Shown: one piece after another, positions 35,226 through 44,481 of the stretch
How the letters are laid out: every line of letters begins with the position of its first letter
Numbering within the stretch: the stretch's first letter is position 1
NCBI GenBank assembly: GCA_002726865.1
Contig: PBSW01000084.1
Coordinates: forward strand, 5,878 to 69,877
Source: Candidatus Bathyarchaeota archaeon
GTDB lineage: Archaea; Thermoproteota; Bathyarchaeia; TCS64
Direction of reading: 5' to 3'
DNA length: 64,000 bases
Translations under genes and position numbers: made by a program
The notes under the pieces: model-generated
Seen by the model: only the letters and a program-made list of their open reading frames with translations
Database searches by the model: none
Told to the model about the DNA's origin: nothing

Positions 35226-35994
35226 TTTTTTAGATATCCTTGCAGCTGATGCAAAAAAAACGGTATCAAAAGGTTACTACCAGGTTGACCACAAGACTCG
35301 CCACTCCGGACTAAGCCTGAAGGATACCATTGAGAAATGCCAGACGAATGCCGTCATCTCAGAGATTAAAAAGACCTCCCCCTCTCTAGGCTTAATAAGG
35401 ACCGATATCAATCCCGCAGAAATGGCGCTGGAGATGGTTAACGGAGGGGCTACCGGGATCTCCGTGCTCACAGAGCCGATCCATTTTAATGGGGAATTAA
35501 ATTCGATACGTAAAGTCAGAGGGGCGGTTCAGGTACCCATTCTGATGAAGGACATTATCATTGATACAGAGCAGATTGAGGCCGCTTCCAGTACACAAGC
35601 AGATGTGATTCTACTCATAAAAGCCCTCTTCGAAAGAGGGCATAGCGCATATGGGCTCGATGAGATGATTTCCTTGGCCCACGAAAAGGGTCTAGAAGTA
35701 CTCTTAGAAACCCACACGGAAAAGGAGTTTAGGAGAGCTCTGCAAAGCGACGCGGATATGATCGGGATAAACAATAGAAACCTAAAGACTCTAGAGGTAG
35801 ACCTTGGAGTGACTGAGAGGATCCTTGAGAGCATCCATCCAGAAGATAAAATAATAGTAAGCGAAAGTGGCGTCAAGACTCCGCAAGACCTTCTTCGCCT
35901 GAAGGAAACCGGCGCCCGGGCTTTCCTCATTGGCTCGGCATTGATGCAGACTAGGGATATAAGGGAAACTGTAAAGAGGTTCGTCAAAGCTTGA
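35218..35994 (+). CDS. trpC: indole-3-glycerol phosphate synthase
   Basis: Closes the indole ring from the carboxyphenylamino-deoxyribulose phosphate. TIM-barrel marks are VISEIKKTSPSLG (catalytic Lys), VLTEPIHFNGEL, ILMKDIIID (catalytic Lys), LLETHTEKE, IGINNRNLKTLEV and VSESGVKTPQD. I choose ATG 35218 inside the end of trpD (ATGGGTGA overlap); the frame is open further upstream to 35197, but the family begins near FLDILAADAKKT. About 258 residues. It overlaps trpF by 4 nt. Confidence 0.95.
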   Translation: MGDFLDILAADAKKTVSKGYYQVDHKTRHSGLSLKDTIEKCQTNAVISEIKKTSPSLGLIRTDINPAEMALEMVNGGATGISVLTEPIHFNGELNSIRKVRGAVQVPILMKDIIIDTEQIEAASSTQADVILLIKALFERGHSAYGLDEMISLAHEKGLEVLLETHTEKEFRRALQSDADMIGINNRNLKTLEVDLGVTERILESIHPEDKIIVSESGVKTPQDLLRLKETGARAFLIGSALMQTRDIRETVKRFVKA

Positions 35995-36638
35995 AGATCA
36001 GAATTAAGATCTGTGGAATCACCCGGGACGAGGACCTAGTTGCAGCTATAGGTGCTGGAGCAGACGCTATAGGATTCGTCGTTGGTGTCCCCACGTCCAA
36101 GCGAAATCTCTCTCCCGAAAAGGCGGCGAGTCTCGTAAGGCAGGTCCCTGTGTTCACCTCTAGCGTCCTAGTGATGGTTCCTAACACTCTTAGCGACCTC
36201 ACAGAGACATATGATAGAGTCAGGCCGGATATTCTCCAAATACACGGGAAAGGCGTTCCTAAGGTTGCGGAGATTAGGCAGGCGATCCCAGGAGCCACTC
36301 TGATAAAAGGTATTAGATCAGAGCCGGGAAGGGTGTTGAAAGCTGCGGAAGAAGCATGGGGATTTGATGCGGTTCTGCTGGATACATTCATCCCCGGAAA
36401 ACACGGAGGAACCGGAATCACTAATGACTGGTGGATTGGCAAAAAGATTAGAGAAAACATAGGCCCAGAGAGGCTCATACTGGCTGGAGGGCTAACCCCA
36501 ATAAACATTTGGGAAGCTATCCAGACAGTAAGACCCTATGCGGTAGATGTCAGTACAGGGGTTGAATCGAGCCCCGGAATCAAAGACCATGAAAAGATCG
36601 CGTCGTTTATTGGAAAAGTCAAGGAGATCGAACTATGA
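35991..36638 (+). CDS. trpF: phosphoribosylanthranilate isomerase
   Basis: Amadori rearrangement of phosphoribosylanthranilate, the step between TrpD and TrpC. The 215-residue barrel starts IKICGITRDED with the catalytic Cys, continues ADAIGFVVGVPTSKR, and has DAVLLDTFIPGKHGGTG with the catalytic Asp and phosphate site, LAGGLTPINI, and VDVSTGVESSPGIKD. The start is TTG 35991, which overlaps the trpC stop as TTGA. It overlaps trpB as ATGA at 36635. Confidence 0.95.
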   Translation: MKIRIKICGITRDEDLVAAIGAGADAIGFVVGVPTSKRNLSPEKAASLVRQVPVFTSSVLVMVPNTLSDLTETYDRVRPDILQIHGKGVPKVAEIRQAIPGATLIKGIRSEPGRVLKAAEEAWGFDAVLLDTFIPGKHGGTGITNDWWIGKKIRENIGPERLILAGGLTPINIWEAIQTVRPYAVDVSTGVESSPGIKDHEKIASFIGKVKEIEL

Positions 36639-37807
36639 GGAAGGGAAGATACGGGAGATATGGGGGACAATATGTAAGCGAAATCCTTATGCCCGCCTTA
36701 ATAGAGCTGGAGGAAGCTTACGAACGGATAATCCCGAACACCGAATTCCAAGAAGAGTATCAAAAGCTCCTGAAAGACTACGGGGGGAGGCCGACCCCCC
36801 TCTATCACGCCGAGAGGTTGAGCGAAGAAGTCGGCTGCAGGGTCTACCTGAAGAGGGAAGATCTTGTCAGTGGCGGCTCCCACAAACTCAACAATACCCT
36901 TGGCCAAGCTCTGCTTGCCAAGAAGATGGGGAAGAGAAGGGTAATCACCGAGACAGCCGCAGGGCAACACGGGATCGCCACCATTATGGCCGCGAAGGTA
37001 TGTGGCTTGGAGGTTCAGGTCTTCATGGGTGTGAAGGACATCAGGCGACAAGCCAGTAACGTGAGGATAATGAAGCTCCTCGGGGCAGAGATTGTCCCCG
37101 TAGATATAGGTAACGGTGTATTGAAGGACGCAGTCTCGGATACTTTGAGAGAGTGGGCGTCATGTTCCGGGGACACCCTCTACCTGATGGGGTCCACTGT
37201 AGGGCCTCACCCCTTTCCCTTGATTGTGGCGGATTTCCAATCCGTCATCGGGAAGGAATCCAAGCAGCAGTTTCTTGAAAAGGAAAAGGAGCTTCCCGAT
37301 GCGGTCATCGCAGCAGGGAGCGGAGGGAGTAACGCCTTGGGAATGTTCAAGGCTTTCACTGGGGACAAGGGGGTCAGACTCTACTTCATTGAAGGGGGCG
37401 GAGAAGGGCTTGGGGCGGAAAACAGCGCAGCAGCCTTCCAGTTAGGGAGGCCGGGAATCATCCACGGCGCCCTTATGCAGGTCCTCCAAGACGAGCAGGG
37501 ACAGGTGATGCCATCAAAGACCAGATCGGCCGGTCTGAACTATCCTGCTAGGGGCCCTGAAATATCCCATCTCTGTGAGATAGGCCGGGTTAAGGCAGGC
37601 TATTCCTTTGATGTCGACGTTTTTGATGCCGTCGTGACGATGGCTAAGATGGAGGGGATGATCCCCGCCCTCGAGACTGCCCACGCCGTGGCTTATATGA
37701 TGAAGCATAAAGAGGAGTTCGAGAATGATGCTGCTATAATCTTGAATTACTCGGGACGGGGCGACAAGGATATTGACACAATTATGAGGCATATTTATGG
37801 AACTTGA
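36635..37807 (+). CDS. trpB: tryptophan synthase beta chain (TrpB1)
   Basis: Condenses indole with serine using PLP. The 390-residue protein starts GRYGRYGGQYVSEILMPAL, has the PLP lysine in SGGSHKLNNTLGQALLA, the segment ETAAGQHGIATIMAA, a phosphate loop AAGSGGSNALGMF, and a C-terminal NYSGRGDKDIDT. This is the standard TrpB1 that works in complex with TrpA, whose gene overlaps its end by 11 nt. It begins at ATG 36635. Confidence 0.95.
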   Translation: MRKGRYGRYGGQYVSEILMPALIELEEAYERIIPNTEFQEEYQKLLKDYGGRPTPLYHAERLSEEVGCRVYLKREDLVSGGSHKLNNTLGQALLAKKMGKRRVITETAAGQHGIATIMAAKVCGLEVQVFMGVKDIRRQASNVRIMKLLGAEIVPVDIGNGVLKDAVSDTLREWASCSGDTLYLMGSTVGPHPFPLIVADFQSVIGKESKQQFLEKEKELPDAVIAAGSGGSNALGMFKAFTGDKGVRLYFIEGGGEGLGAENSAAAFQLGRPGIIHGALMQVLQDEQGQVMPSKTRSAGLNYPARGPEISHLCEIGRVKAGYSFDVDVFDAVVTMAKMEGMIPALETAHAVAYMMKHKEEFENDAAIILNYSGRGDKDIDTIMRHIYGT

Positions 37808-38618
37808 GGGAACGCTGTCAAGACTCAGAGATCGTAGCGAAGGTGCGTTCATGCCGCACGTCTATTATGGAGACCCGACTCCTCTTTTCTCTCAGCAGTT
37901 GATAAAGACTCTCGCTGACAATGGAGCTGACCTCATCGAGTTGGGTATACCTTTTTCAGATCCCACGGCCGATGGGCCTACATTCCAAGCTGCTTGCGAG
38001 AGATCCCTTGCTATGGGAACCACTCCCTCAAAGTGCATACTGGGAATACAACAGCTGAGGGAAGCAGGAATAAAGCAACCAATCATAGTTACGACCTATT
38101 ATAACATTCCCTACAATATGGGCGTCGGTAAATTCTTTGAGGAAATAGGGTCAGCAGGGGCCCAAGGAGTCATCGTCCCCAATCTCCCCTTTGAAGAAGC
38201 AGAGGAGATGTTGGAAGAGGGAGGAAAGAAGGGGATACATGTGATTCTTCAAGTGGCTCCTACCACGACTGAGTCCAGACTTAGGCGTATTTCGGAAAAA
38301 GCCTCCGGATTCCTCTACGTCATGAACGTCGAGGGGGTCACGGGAGCCAGGGATTCCGTCAGCAGATCAACCCTGAAGCTCATCAAGAGAGTGCGAAGGT
38401 ACACTGAAATCCCGCTTATGGCCGGTTTTGGCATATCGAGGGGCGATCAAGCAAAGGCTCTCATGGCTGCGGGTGCTGACGGTGTCATCGCTGGAAGCGT
38501 CTTCGCTAAGATATACGAGAAAAGAATCAGGATGCCTGAAGCTACCCTCGAAGAAGTGGCGGAGCTTTCCATACGAATAAAGAAAGGATGCATTAACGGT
38601 TACCCTAGAAAAGGATAG
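37797..38618 (+). CDS. trpA: tryptophan synthase alpha chain
   Basis: Cleaves indole-3-glycerol phosphate to indole and glyceraldehyde 3-phosphate and passes indole to TrpB. The 273-residue barrel carries the two catalytic acids in LIELGIPFSDPTADGP, then TYYNIPYNMGVGKFF, GVIVPNLPFEEAEEM, LQVAPTTTESR and MAGFGISRGDQ. It starts at ATG 37797 inside the end of trpB. About 85 nt separate it from trpB2, so the latter may have its own ribosome loading but is likely still in the operon. Confidence 0.95.
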   Translation: MELEGTLSRLRDRSEGAFMPHVYYGDPTPLFSQQLIKTLADNGADLIELGIPFSDPTADGPTFQAACERSLAMGTTPSKCILGIQQLREAGIKQPIIVTTYYNIPYNMGVGKFFEEIGSAGAQGVIVPNLPFEEAEEMLEEGGKKGIHVILQVAPTTTESRLRRISEKASGFLYVMNVEGVTGARDSVSRSTLKLIKRVRRYTEIPLMAGFGISRGDQAKALMAAGADGVIAGSVFAKIYEKRIRMPEATLEEVAELSIRIKKGCINGYPRKG

Positions 38619-38703
38619 AGTATATGATTTCAAACCCAAAGACGGTAATTATTTAAAGTAATAACGTGAAGAAAACCATATTTAATAAAAAGGAGAAAGC
38701 GAT

Positions 38704-40092
38704 GTGTCAATCGGATCTAGTAAGAAGATCCTCCTGACAGAGGATCGAATACCAAAAAAATGGTACTGTGTTCTACCTGATCTTCCTGCTCCGTTGAAGC
38801 CCATTCTGAATCCAGCGACCAAAGAGCCAGTAGATCCAAAGATGCTACAGGCGCTATTCCCGAATGAGCTAATCAGACAAGAGGTCAGCCAGGATAGATA
38901 TGTGCAGATACCTGAAGAGGTACGGGATATCTATCGTCTCTATAGGCCAACGCCCATGTACAGGGCTAGGGGCCTCGAAAAAGCGCTAAAGACCCCCGCC
39001 AAGATCTACTACAAATACGAGGGGGTCAGCCCAACAGGGAGCCATAAGCCCAACACGGCAATCGCCCAGGCCTTTTACAACATGAAAGAGGGAGTCGAGA
39101 GGCTAACCACCGAGACGGGAGCAGGTCAATGGGGGTCCTCCCTTGCTTTTGCCGGATCATGCTTCAATATTGATGTCGAGGTCTATATGGTCCGTATCAG
39201 CTATGATCAAAAACCTTACAGACGAAACATGATGGAACTTTTCGGAGCAAACGTTCACCCTAGTCCCAGCAATCGCACAGATATTGGAAAGAAATTCCTG
39301 GCGGAGAACCCAGATAGCACAGGGAGCCTGGGAATGGCTATTAGCGAGGCCGTTGAGGCCTGCGTTAAAGACGAGGGAGCAAAATACAGCCTCGGCAGTG
39401 TACTAAATCATGTGTTGATGCATCAGACTGTCATTGGCCTTGAGGCTCAGGAGCAAATGGCTATGGCTGAGGACTACCCAGATCAGATCATCGGTTGTGT
39501 TGGGGGGGGAAGCAGCTTCGCTGGGATCATGGAGCCCTTCTACTTGGATAAGGTTAAAGGGATTGCACCTAAGGATGTTAAGTTTACCGCTGTAGAATCC
39601 ACAGCTTGCCCAAGTATAACAGCTGGGAAGTACATGTACGACCACGGCGACACGGGGCAGATGATCCCGTTAGTACTGATGCATACTCTTGGCCATGACT
39701 TCGTTCCGGATCCCATCCACGCCGGGGGGCTTAGGTACCACGGCATGGCCCCAAGCCTCAGCCTTATGGCAAATGAGGGAGTTATCAAAGCCAAGGCCTA
39801 TAATCAAATAGAGACCTTCGAGGCCGCCAAGTTGTTCACCCAGACGGAGGGGATAATCCCTGCACCAGAACCCGCCCATGCCATTAAGGCCACCATAGAC
39901 GAGGCTCTCCGCTGCAAGGAGACCGGAGAGGAGAAGACGCTCTTGTTCCTGCTCTGCGGCCACGGCTACTTTGATATGAAGGCCTACGATGATTACCTTG
40001 CCGGGAATCTAAAGCCCTTCTCGATGTCCCAGGAACGGATCGATCAGAGCGTTAATAGGGTTAAGATGATGTACCCAGGCCTGAATAAATGA
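38704..40092 (+). CDS. trpB2: TrpB-like pyridoxal-phosphate enzyme (TrpB2)
   Basis: A 462-residue TrpB2-type beta chain, longer at the N-terminus than TrpB1 and with the diagnostic opening [19 protein letters not shown]. The PLP lysine is in [16 protein letters not shown], and the later [14 protein letters not shown] and [13 protein letters not shown] are typical. TrpB2 enzymes use indole and serine without forming a stable TrpA complex; some use phosphoserine. It starts at GTG 38704 with AAGGAG upstream. A short relic of another trpB2 5' end lies at 31964. Having both types together is known in archaea. Confidence 0.92.
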   Translation: MSIGSSKKILLTEDRIPKKWYCVLPDLPAPLKPILNPATKEPVDPKMLQALFPNELIRQEVSQDRYVQIPEEVRDIYRLYRPTPMYRARGLEKALKTPAKIYYKYEGVSPTGSHKPNTAIAQAFYNMKEGVERLTTETGAGQWGSSLAFAGSCFNIDVEVYMVRISYDQKPYRRNMMELFGANVHPSPSNRTDIGKKFLAENPDSTGSLGMAISEAVEACVKDEGAKYSLGSVLNHVLMHQTVIGLEAQEQMAMAEDYPDQIIGCVGGGSSFAGIMEPFYLDKVKGIAPKDVKFTAVESTACPSITAGKYMYDHGDTGQMIPLVLMHTLGHDFVPDPIHAGGLRYHGMAPSLSLMANEGVIKAKAYNQIETFEAAKLFTQTEGIIPAPEPAHAIKATIDEALRCKETGEEKTLLFLLCGHGYFDMKAYDDYLAGNLKPFSMSQERIDQSVNRVKMMYPGLNK

Positions 40093-40105
40093 CGGAGATG
40101 TGCTG

Positions 40106-40375
40106 ATGCAGGATCTAAAGATAGTGGTCAAGGATATCCAGGGACACTGTGACACCATCGAGATGGGGGACTACTTCATCGTCAGAGGAGGACAGATAAG
40201 CATCCCAGATGGCCACTTCTGCTATTGGGCCCTTAACGCCATCCTCCCCCTCCTGCCGGCCAAACAGAGGAAGATCGATGAACCCGGGGACTGGATGTCA
40301 ACGACCTGGGAGGTCCACTGCCCGGACCCCCAAGGAAACGTGATCATGGAAATAATTCCCATAGAACCTCTCTAA
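40106..40375 (+). CDS. TIGR04076 family protein
   Basis: A small protein of about 89 residues with the TIGR04076 pattern: IVVKDIQGHCDTIEMGDYF, then HFCYWALNAILPLLPAKQR and VHCPDPQGNVIMEI. The family has no settled function; its conserved cysteines (in GHC, HFCYW and VHCPDP) suggest metal or redox chemistry. It follows trpB2 by 13 nt with GGAGATG upstream of ATG 40106 (GTG 40100 is an alternative), so it is probably co-transcribed as the last gene of the trp operon. Confidence 0.8.
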   Translation: MQDLKIVVKDIQGHCDTIEMGDYFIVRGGQISIPDGHFCYWALNAILPLLPAKQRKIDEPGDWMSTTWEVHCPDPQGNVIMEIIPIEPL

Positions 40376-40386
40376 GGTGAGCTACA

Positions 40387-40426
40387 TTCCCTTCGGGAAC
40401 GATGAATTACACCGCTAATTTTTTTT
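40387..40426 (+). terminator. terminator of the trp operon
   Basis: A hairpin TTCCC-TTC-GGGAA (40387-40399) is followed 19 nt later by eight T (40419-40426). It lies just past the last operon gene and at the end of the convergent tyrA. Oligo-T is the main archaeal termination signal, so the T-run may suffice alone. Confidence 0.45.
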
Positions 40427-41273
40427 CAATGATTCTAACATCAGGTTCCTTAAGGCCCTAGCAGATTTTAGTTTGACGTCTCCCCCAAAGAAGTCCCTTA
40501 GATCTCCGACGAGAGGGGCTACGCTTTTGGGCCCGGATTCGAAAAGCGTGGCGAGATGTTGGGTCTCCTTAATGAATTTCTGGAATAACGCCCACGAGAA
40601 CACGTTATCATTAACTAGGGAGTGGATGAGTTCTGGCGACTCCCCTACGATGGACTGGGTTACAGACATCTGGATCTTGAAGGTGGGGCCAGCTAGCTCC
40701 TTCATGAGTTGGAGATCCCCTTCCGTTAACGCGCAGGCGAAAGCGAGGTTCATGAAATAAGGGAGGGACAGAATGGAGGCCATGCATCGATCATGGACCT
40801 TTGGGGTCAACGGGATAAGTTTCGCCCCTGGAAAAAGCATTCTGGCCATCTCCATTTCCTTCAGGGAATCGTTGACGCTGACGACCGCGAAAGTCTCCCC
40901 TTTGAATGTGTCTATATCAGGTCCGAACATGGGGTGAACTGAGAGAGGTCGGATTCCCCCGGATTTTTTTAAAGCTGGTATCGTTTTCATCTTAAACGAG
41001 GCTATCTCGCTGATGATAGTATCAGATCCTTTAGGGGGCTCTACATCAGTTACAAGCCCGGGCACTGTTTCAGTCGTTGCACAGATTAAAACGAGGTCCA
41101 CACCGGATACCGCCTCAGGAAGTGAGGTCGAATGCTCTAAGCGGTAACGCTCCGCCAAGGCTTTTGCTTTTCTCGGTTTGACATCGTACAGTTTAATTGT
41201 ATGACCCTGTTCCGTTAGGAGCCTGGTAAAAACACTCACCCATTTTTCCGGCTCCAAGAATGGTTGTTATCAT
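40415..41273 (-). CDS. tyrA: prephenate dehydrogenase, frameshifted near the start
   Basis: Oxidatively decarboxylates prephenate on the route to tyrosine. The long frame (from 41257, 280 codons) reads LLTEQGHTIKLYDVKPRKAK, LICATTETVPGLVTDV, ISEIASFKMKTIP and LSVHPMFGPDIDTFKG, the latter being the hallmark of the family. The NAD loop is missing from this frame, but ATG 41273 opens MITTILGAGKMGECF in another frame, with GGGGGATC ahead of it. Removing one T from a run of five (41227-41231) joins the two as GAGKMGECFTRLLTEQG. Either a recent one-base insertion or a sequence error. It converges on the trp operon. Confidence 0.8.
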
Positions 41274-41399
41274 CCCGATCCCCCTTAGATGGAACCAAAT
41301 AGTGAAACGGGGTTTATTTAATGCTTCTCGTTAGGTTTACATACCCATTCAAGGGGGACTAGGAGAAAAAGGGGGGTACTTGCTTCTGAGGCTACAAAG

Positions 41400-43063
41400 T
41401 CACGCTCTTAACCATCCACCGTAGACCGGGTACATGGAACAGAGAACTTCAATAAACGCCGGATTCCCTGTAGCGTTCTACTTCAAAGCGCTCCCCAACG
41501 CTGGGGCGACCTCATCAGGGTCTTCAATCCGCTCTGAGTGGATCCCCAAACCTTCTACAACTCTGGAGGTGTTAACGATATCAAAAGGGGTAACCTCTGA
41601 GGTGTAGGGAGAGTGACCATTGCCCCAAAAGACAGGGCTGTATCCTGAGTTGTTAATATGACCCGTTGTGATCCCCAACCTGCTACTGACCACCGCTTCA
41701 TAGTTGCCTACCTGGTAGCTAAAGCCGGCGTCCCCATTTACGCTAACTATCTCGCGTCCAGGCATCGCGAGCTTGGCCCCCATTGCGACCCCAAGGCTAA
41801 AGCCAAGAGTGGAAACGTTTCCCCAGCCCATGAATCCGTAGGGGATAATGGCTTCATAGACAGTACTGAGTTGGTCCCGGGTATTTCCAGACTCGTGTGT
41901 AACGAAGCGGTTCTTCCGGTCTAGAGAGGCCATGATCTCAGCATAAACCCGGTAAGGATTAACGGGGGGCTCTCCAGACTCCATTAAGGAGTCATATTTC
42001 TCCGCCTTCGTTCTCTTGACTGCCTCGATCTCATTTGTAATATCCTTCCTCTTGAGAGCCCCCCGTCTATCAAGCTCCACGATTAGCTGCCAAAGTACGA
42101 GCTTTGTATCCCCAACCACGGCATGCTCTGTTGGATATATTCGGTTAATATTAGACTCCTCAACAACGTAATGGATGATCTTCTTCGCCGACGCGCTTGA
42201 AATACCCTGGCTGAAGAGCGAGGGCGAGAGACCACAACCGATGGCGAGAACAAGATTGGATCTTTTAATGAAATATTCGGCGGGATCCCCCCGGACACAA
42301 ATGAATAGAGGATGGTCCTCGGGGAAGCAGCTCTTTGCATTCAAGGTAGTGAGGACAGGGGCTTTTGCCAGCTCTGCGAAGCTAAGGAGTTCTTGACATG
42401 CATCAGCGTAGAAGGTCCCCTGGCCTGCGATGATGAGGGGTCTCTCTGAGGAGTGAAATGTCCTGATGGCAAATTCAACGTCTTTGGGATCGGGTCATAG
42501 TCTTCCAACTCTTGACCGGGAGTAGGGGAATTCCTCTATGTCATATTTCCCCAGGCCCGAGGAAGCTGAAGGAGTACTGGGCCGGGGAGCCAGTTCTTGA
42601 GGCTTGTAAAGGCTCGTCTCATGAACTCCGGGACCCTTTTAGCTGCGTTGATGTATCCGCTCCATTTGGTGACGCTCTGGAACGCGTCATTAATACTATA
42701 TCTGGGCATCCCTAGTGAATCGTCGGGTACCCCATCGGTGAGACAGAGAAGGGCCGACTAGTCCTCGTACGCCTGGGCAAGGGCACCGTACGCCATCTGT
42801 GTGCCAGCTAGGTTGAGACCTTCCATCACAGAGCAGACACCGAAACGCTTCCCGTTGGATACATGGAAAAAGGCATCGGCATCCGCCACGGCATAGCACT
42901 CATCTCGGACCATGAAGTTGGGGATCCCCTCCTCGCAGCATGCATTAGTGAAAATGTTGGTAGGAAAAGTGCATACTTCCGTTAATACTTCCGCCTTAAG
43001 TATCTTGACCAGGCCGTTTACGGCTTCGGCTTTCAAAAGGATACCCCCTAGGCTAAGTCCCAC
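41400..43063 (-). pseudogene. thiamine-diphosphate-dependent enzyme, decayed (acetolactate synthase/decarboxylase-like)
   Basis: Remnants of one ThDP enzyme cover 1.66 kb. The N-terminal part (ATG 43063 to TAG 42758) has the Pyr domain with VRDECYAVADADAFF and GTQMAYGALAQAYED. The same frame goes on after TAG with ALLCLTDGVPDDSLG and WLPGPVLLQLPRA. The frame then shifts near 42560 into KYDIEEFPYSR, meets TGA 42495-42497, and continues through the central domain (RPLIIAGQGTF). The C-terminal domain has the cofactor motif VNGDAGFSYQ...NN, and a last TAG (42478-region frame, at 41478) interrupts before GNPAFIEVLCSMYPVYGGWL. The longest open part is 41478-42344. Four lesions make function very unlikely. 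Confidence 0.8.
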
Positions 43064-43095
43064 CCTAGGAAAAAAATCCGGTTATAAAGAATGCT

Positions 43096-44265
43096 TCAGC
43101 CGCAGAACCTGTGAACCACCCGCTCCAGAACCCTAGCAGTATTGACAACAGAGTCAATATCAACATATTCCACCGCCGCGTGGGACCCTGAGCCTACTGG
43201 ACCGAAGGCCACAGCGAAGGCTCCTTTTTTTGCAATGATCTGGGTGTCCATCCAACCTGAACCTCCAACGAAGTGAGGGGTCTCCCCTCTTACCTCCTGG
43301 GAACACTCGATGAGTACCCTACATATCTCGGAGTCAGTGGAAACCTCGAGGGGACCCCTGAAAAAGGTGATCTCATAACTCCCGTCAAACTTTGGATCGA
43401 TATCGCTGATAGAAGTCAAAAGGCTTTCCAGCTCGGTTTCGACATCTTCCTTTGTCTCCCCGGGGATGAGTCTTCTCTCTACTTTGAGATTGCAGCGATC
43501 GGGATAAGTGCTTAACTCTCTTCCCCCGACGATGATAGAGGAGTGGACTGAGGGGGGCCCCACCAGTCTGTGAGAGCGTTTCATCAGCGATTCCTCTTGG
43601 AAGCTATCAAGGCCCACTTGGACCTTCCCCATCTTTGCAATGGCATCCACACCGATCTGCCAAGCGCTCCCGTGGGCAGAGATCCCACGAGTCTCAATAT
43701 CAATCCACGCGAATCCCTTGTGAGCAACGAGGATCTGGAACTCGGTGGGCTCGCAGACGATCACAGCGTCGATGTCGACTTCCTTCATGAGGGCCTCAGT
43801 ACCGATGCTTGCGAACTCTTCGTCACAGACTGCCGCGACGATCAGATCGCCTCGGAACTCCTTACCTGAATTCACGAGAGCCTTTGTAGCGGTGAGAATC
43901 GCTGCGAGACCTCCCTTCATGTCGTTAGTCCCCCTTCCGTAAAGCCTCCCCTCCTTGATTACAGGGTCTAGAGGATCGATCTCCATGTACTCTATTCCCA
44001 CGGTGTCTGTGTGTCCATTGAGCATTAGAACGGGGCCCTCGCCCTCAGCCTTGAGGACGCCAACGGCGTTCACTCTACCCGGCTTTATCTCTGTTATATG
44101 TGTCTCCATGCCGAGGTCTTGCAGGTATTTCCCTATGTATCCAGCTATCTCCGCTTCTCCAGGAGCACCTGGAACAAGACTAGGGTTGACCGAGTTGATC
44201 CTTACGAGGTCTTTTAGAAGATCTATGGTCTCATAGGCATCAACTAGGCTCGTGAACTCATCCAT
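43096..44265 (-). CDS. M20 family peptidase (ArgE/DapE/ACY1-like)
   Basis: A 389-residue metal-dependent deacylase or peptidase. The metal ligands appear in order: LNGHTDTV, GRGTNDMKGGLAA, CDEEFASIGTE and VCEPTEF, with a late SHAAVEY His. The GGSGWMDTQI segment in the C-terminal part is typical of acetylornithine deacetylase/succinyl-diaminopimelate desuccinylase relatives. No arginine or lysine pathway genes are adjacent, so a specific substrate is not claimed. It begins at ATG 44265 and ends 33 nt from the ThDP pseudogene on the same strand. Confidence 0.9.
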   Translation of the reverse strand: MDEFTSLVDAYETIDLLKDLVRINSVNPSLVPGAPGEAEIAGYIGKYLQDLGMETHITEIKPGRVNAVGVLKAEGEGPVLMLNGHTDTVGIEYMEIDPLDPVIKEGRLYGRGTNDMKGGLAAILTATKALVNSGKEFRGDLIVAAVCDEEFASIGTEALMKEVDIDAVIVCEPTEFQILVAHKGFAWIDIETRGISAHGSAWQIGVDAIAKMGKVQVGLDSFQEESLMKRSHRLVGPPSVHSSIIVGGRELSTYPDRCNLKVERRLIPGETKEDVETELESLLTSISDIDPKFDGSYEITFFRGPLEVSTDSEICRVLIECSQEVRGETPHFVGGSGWMDTQIIAKKGAFAVAFGPVGSGSHAAVEYVDIDSVVNTARVLERVVHRFCG

Positions 44266-44481
44266 GTGTCACACCTTTTGGTCACGATCTCAGAGGCTAT
44301 TAAGACCTTACACAAAGTTAGTTTGTCCAGAATACCATCAGGCTATATCAAAAAAAACACGAGGTTCCACTGGCTCTCAAATAGAAAGAGGGTAACCCCT
44401 GCCCAGATAAAAGAACCTTAATCAACGAGAGAGTCTTAAATAAGGAATCTCTGAGGAGTCTTCAACTTAAGGTGAGTGTGG

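Noticed and set aside
36547..37059. A 170-codon frame overlapping trpF and trpB
   Set aside because: It is out of frame with both well-conserved trp enzymes and has a low-complexity, arginine-rich translation typical of a shadow.
41478..42760. In-frame TAG codons in the ThDP enzyme as pyrrolysine
   Set aside because: The same gene also has a TGA and a frameshift, and no pylT or other pyl gene is seen in the window; decay is simpler.
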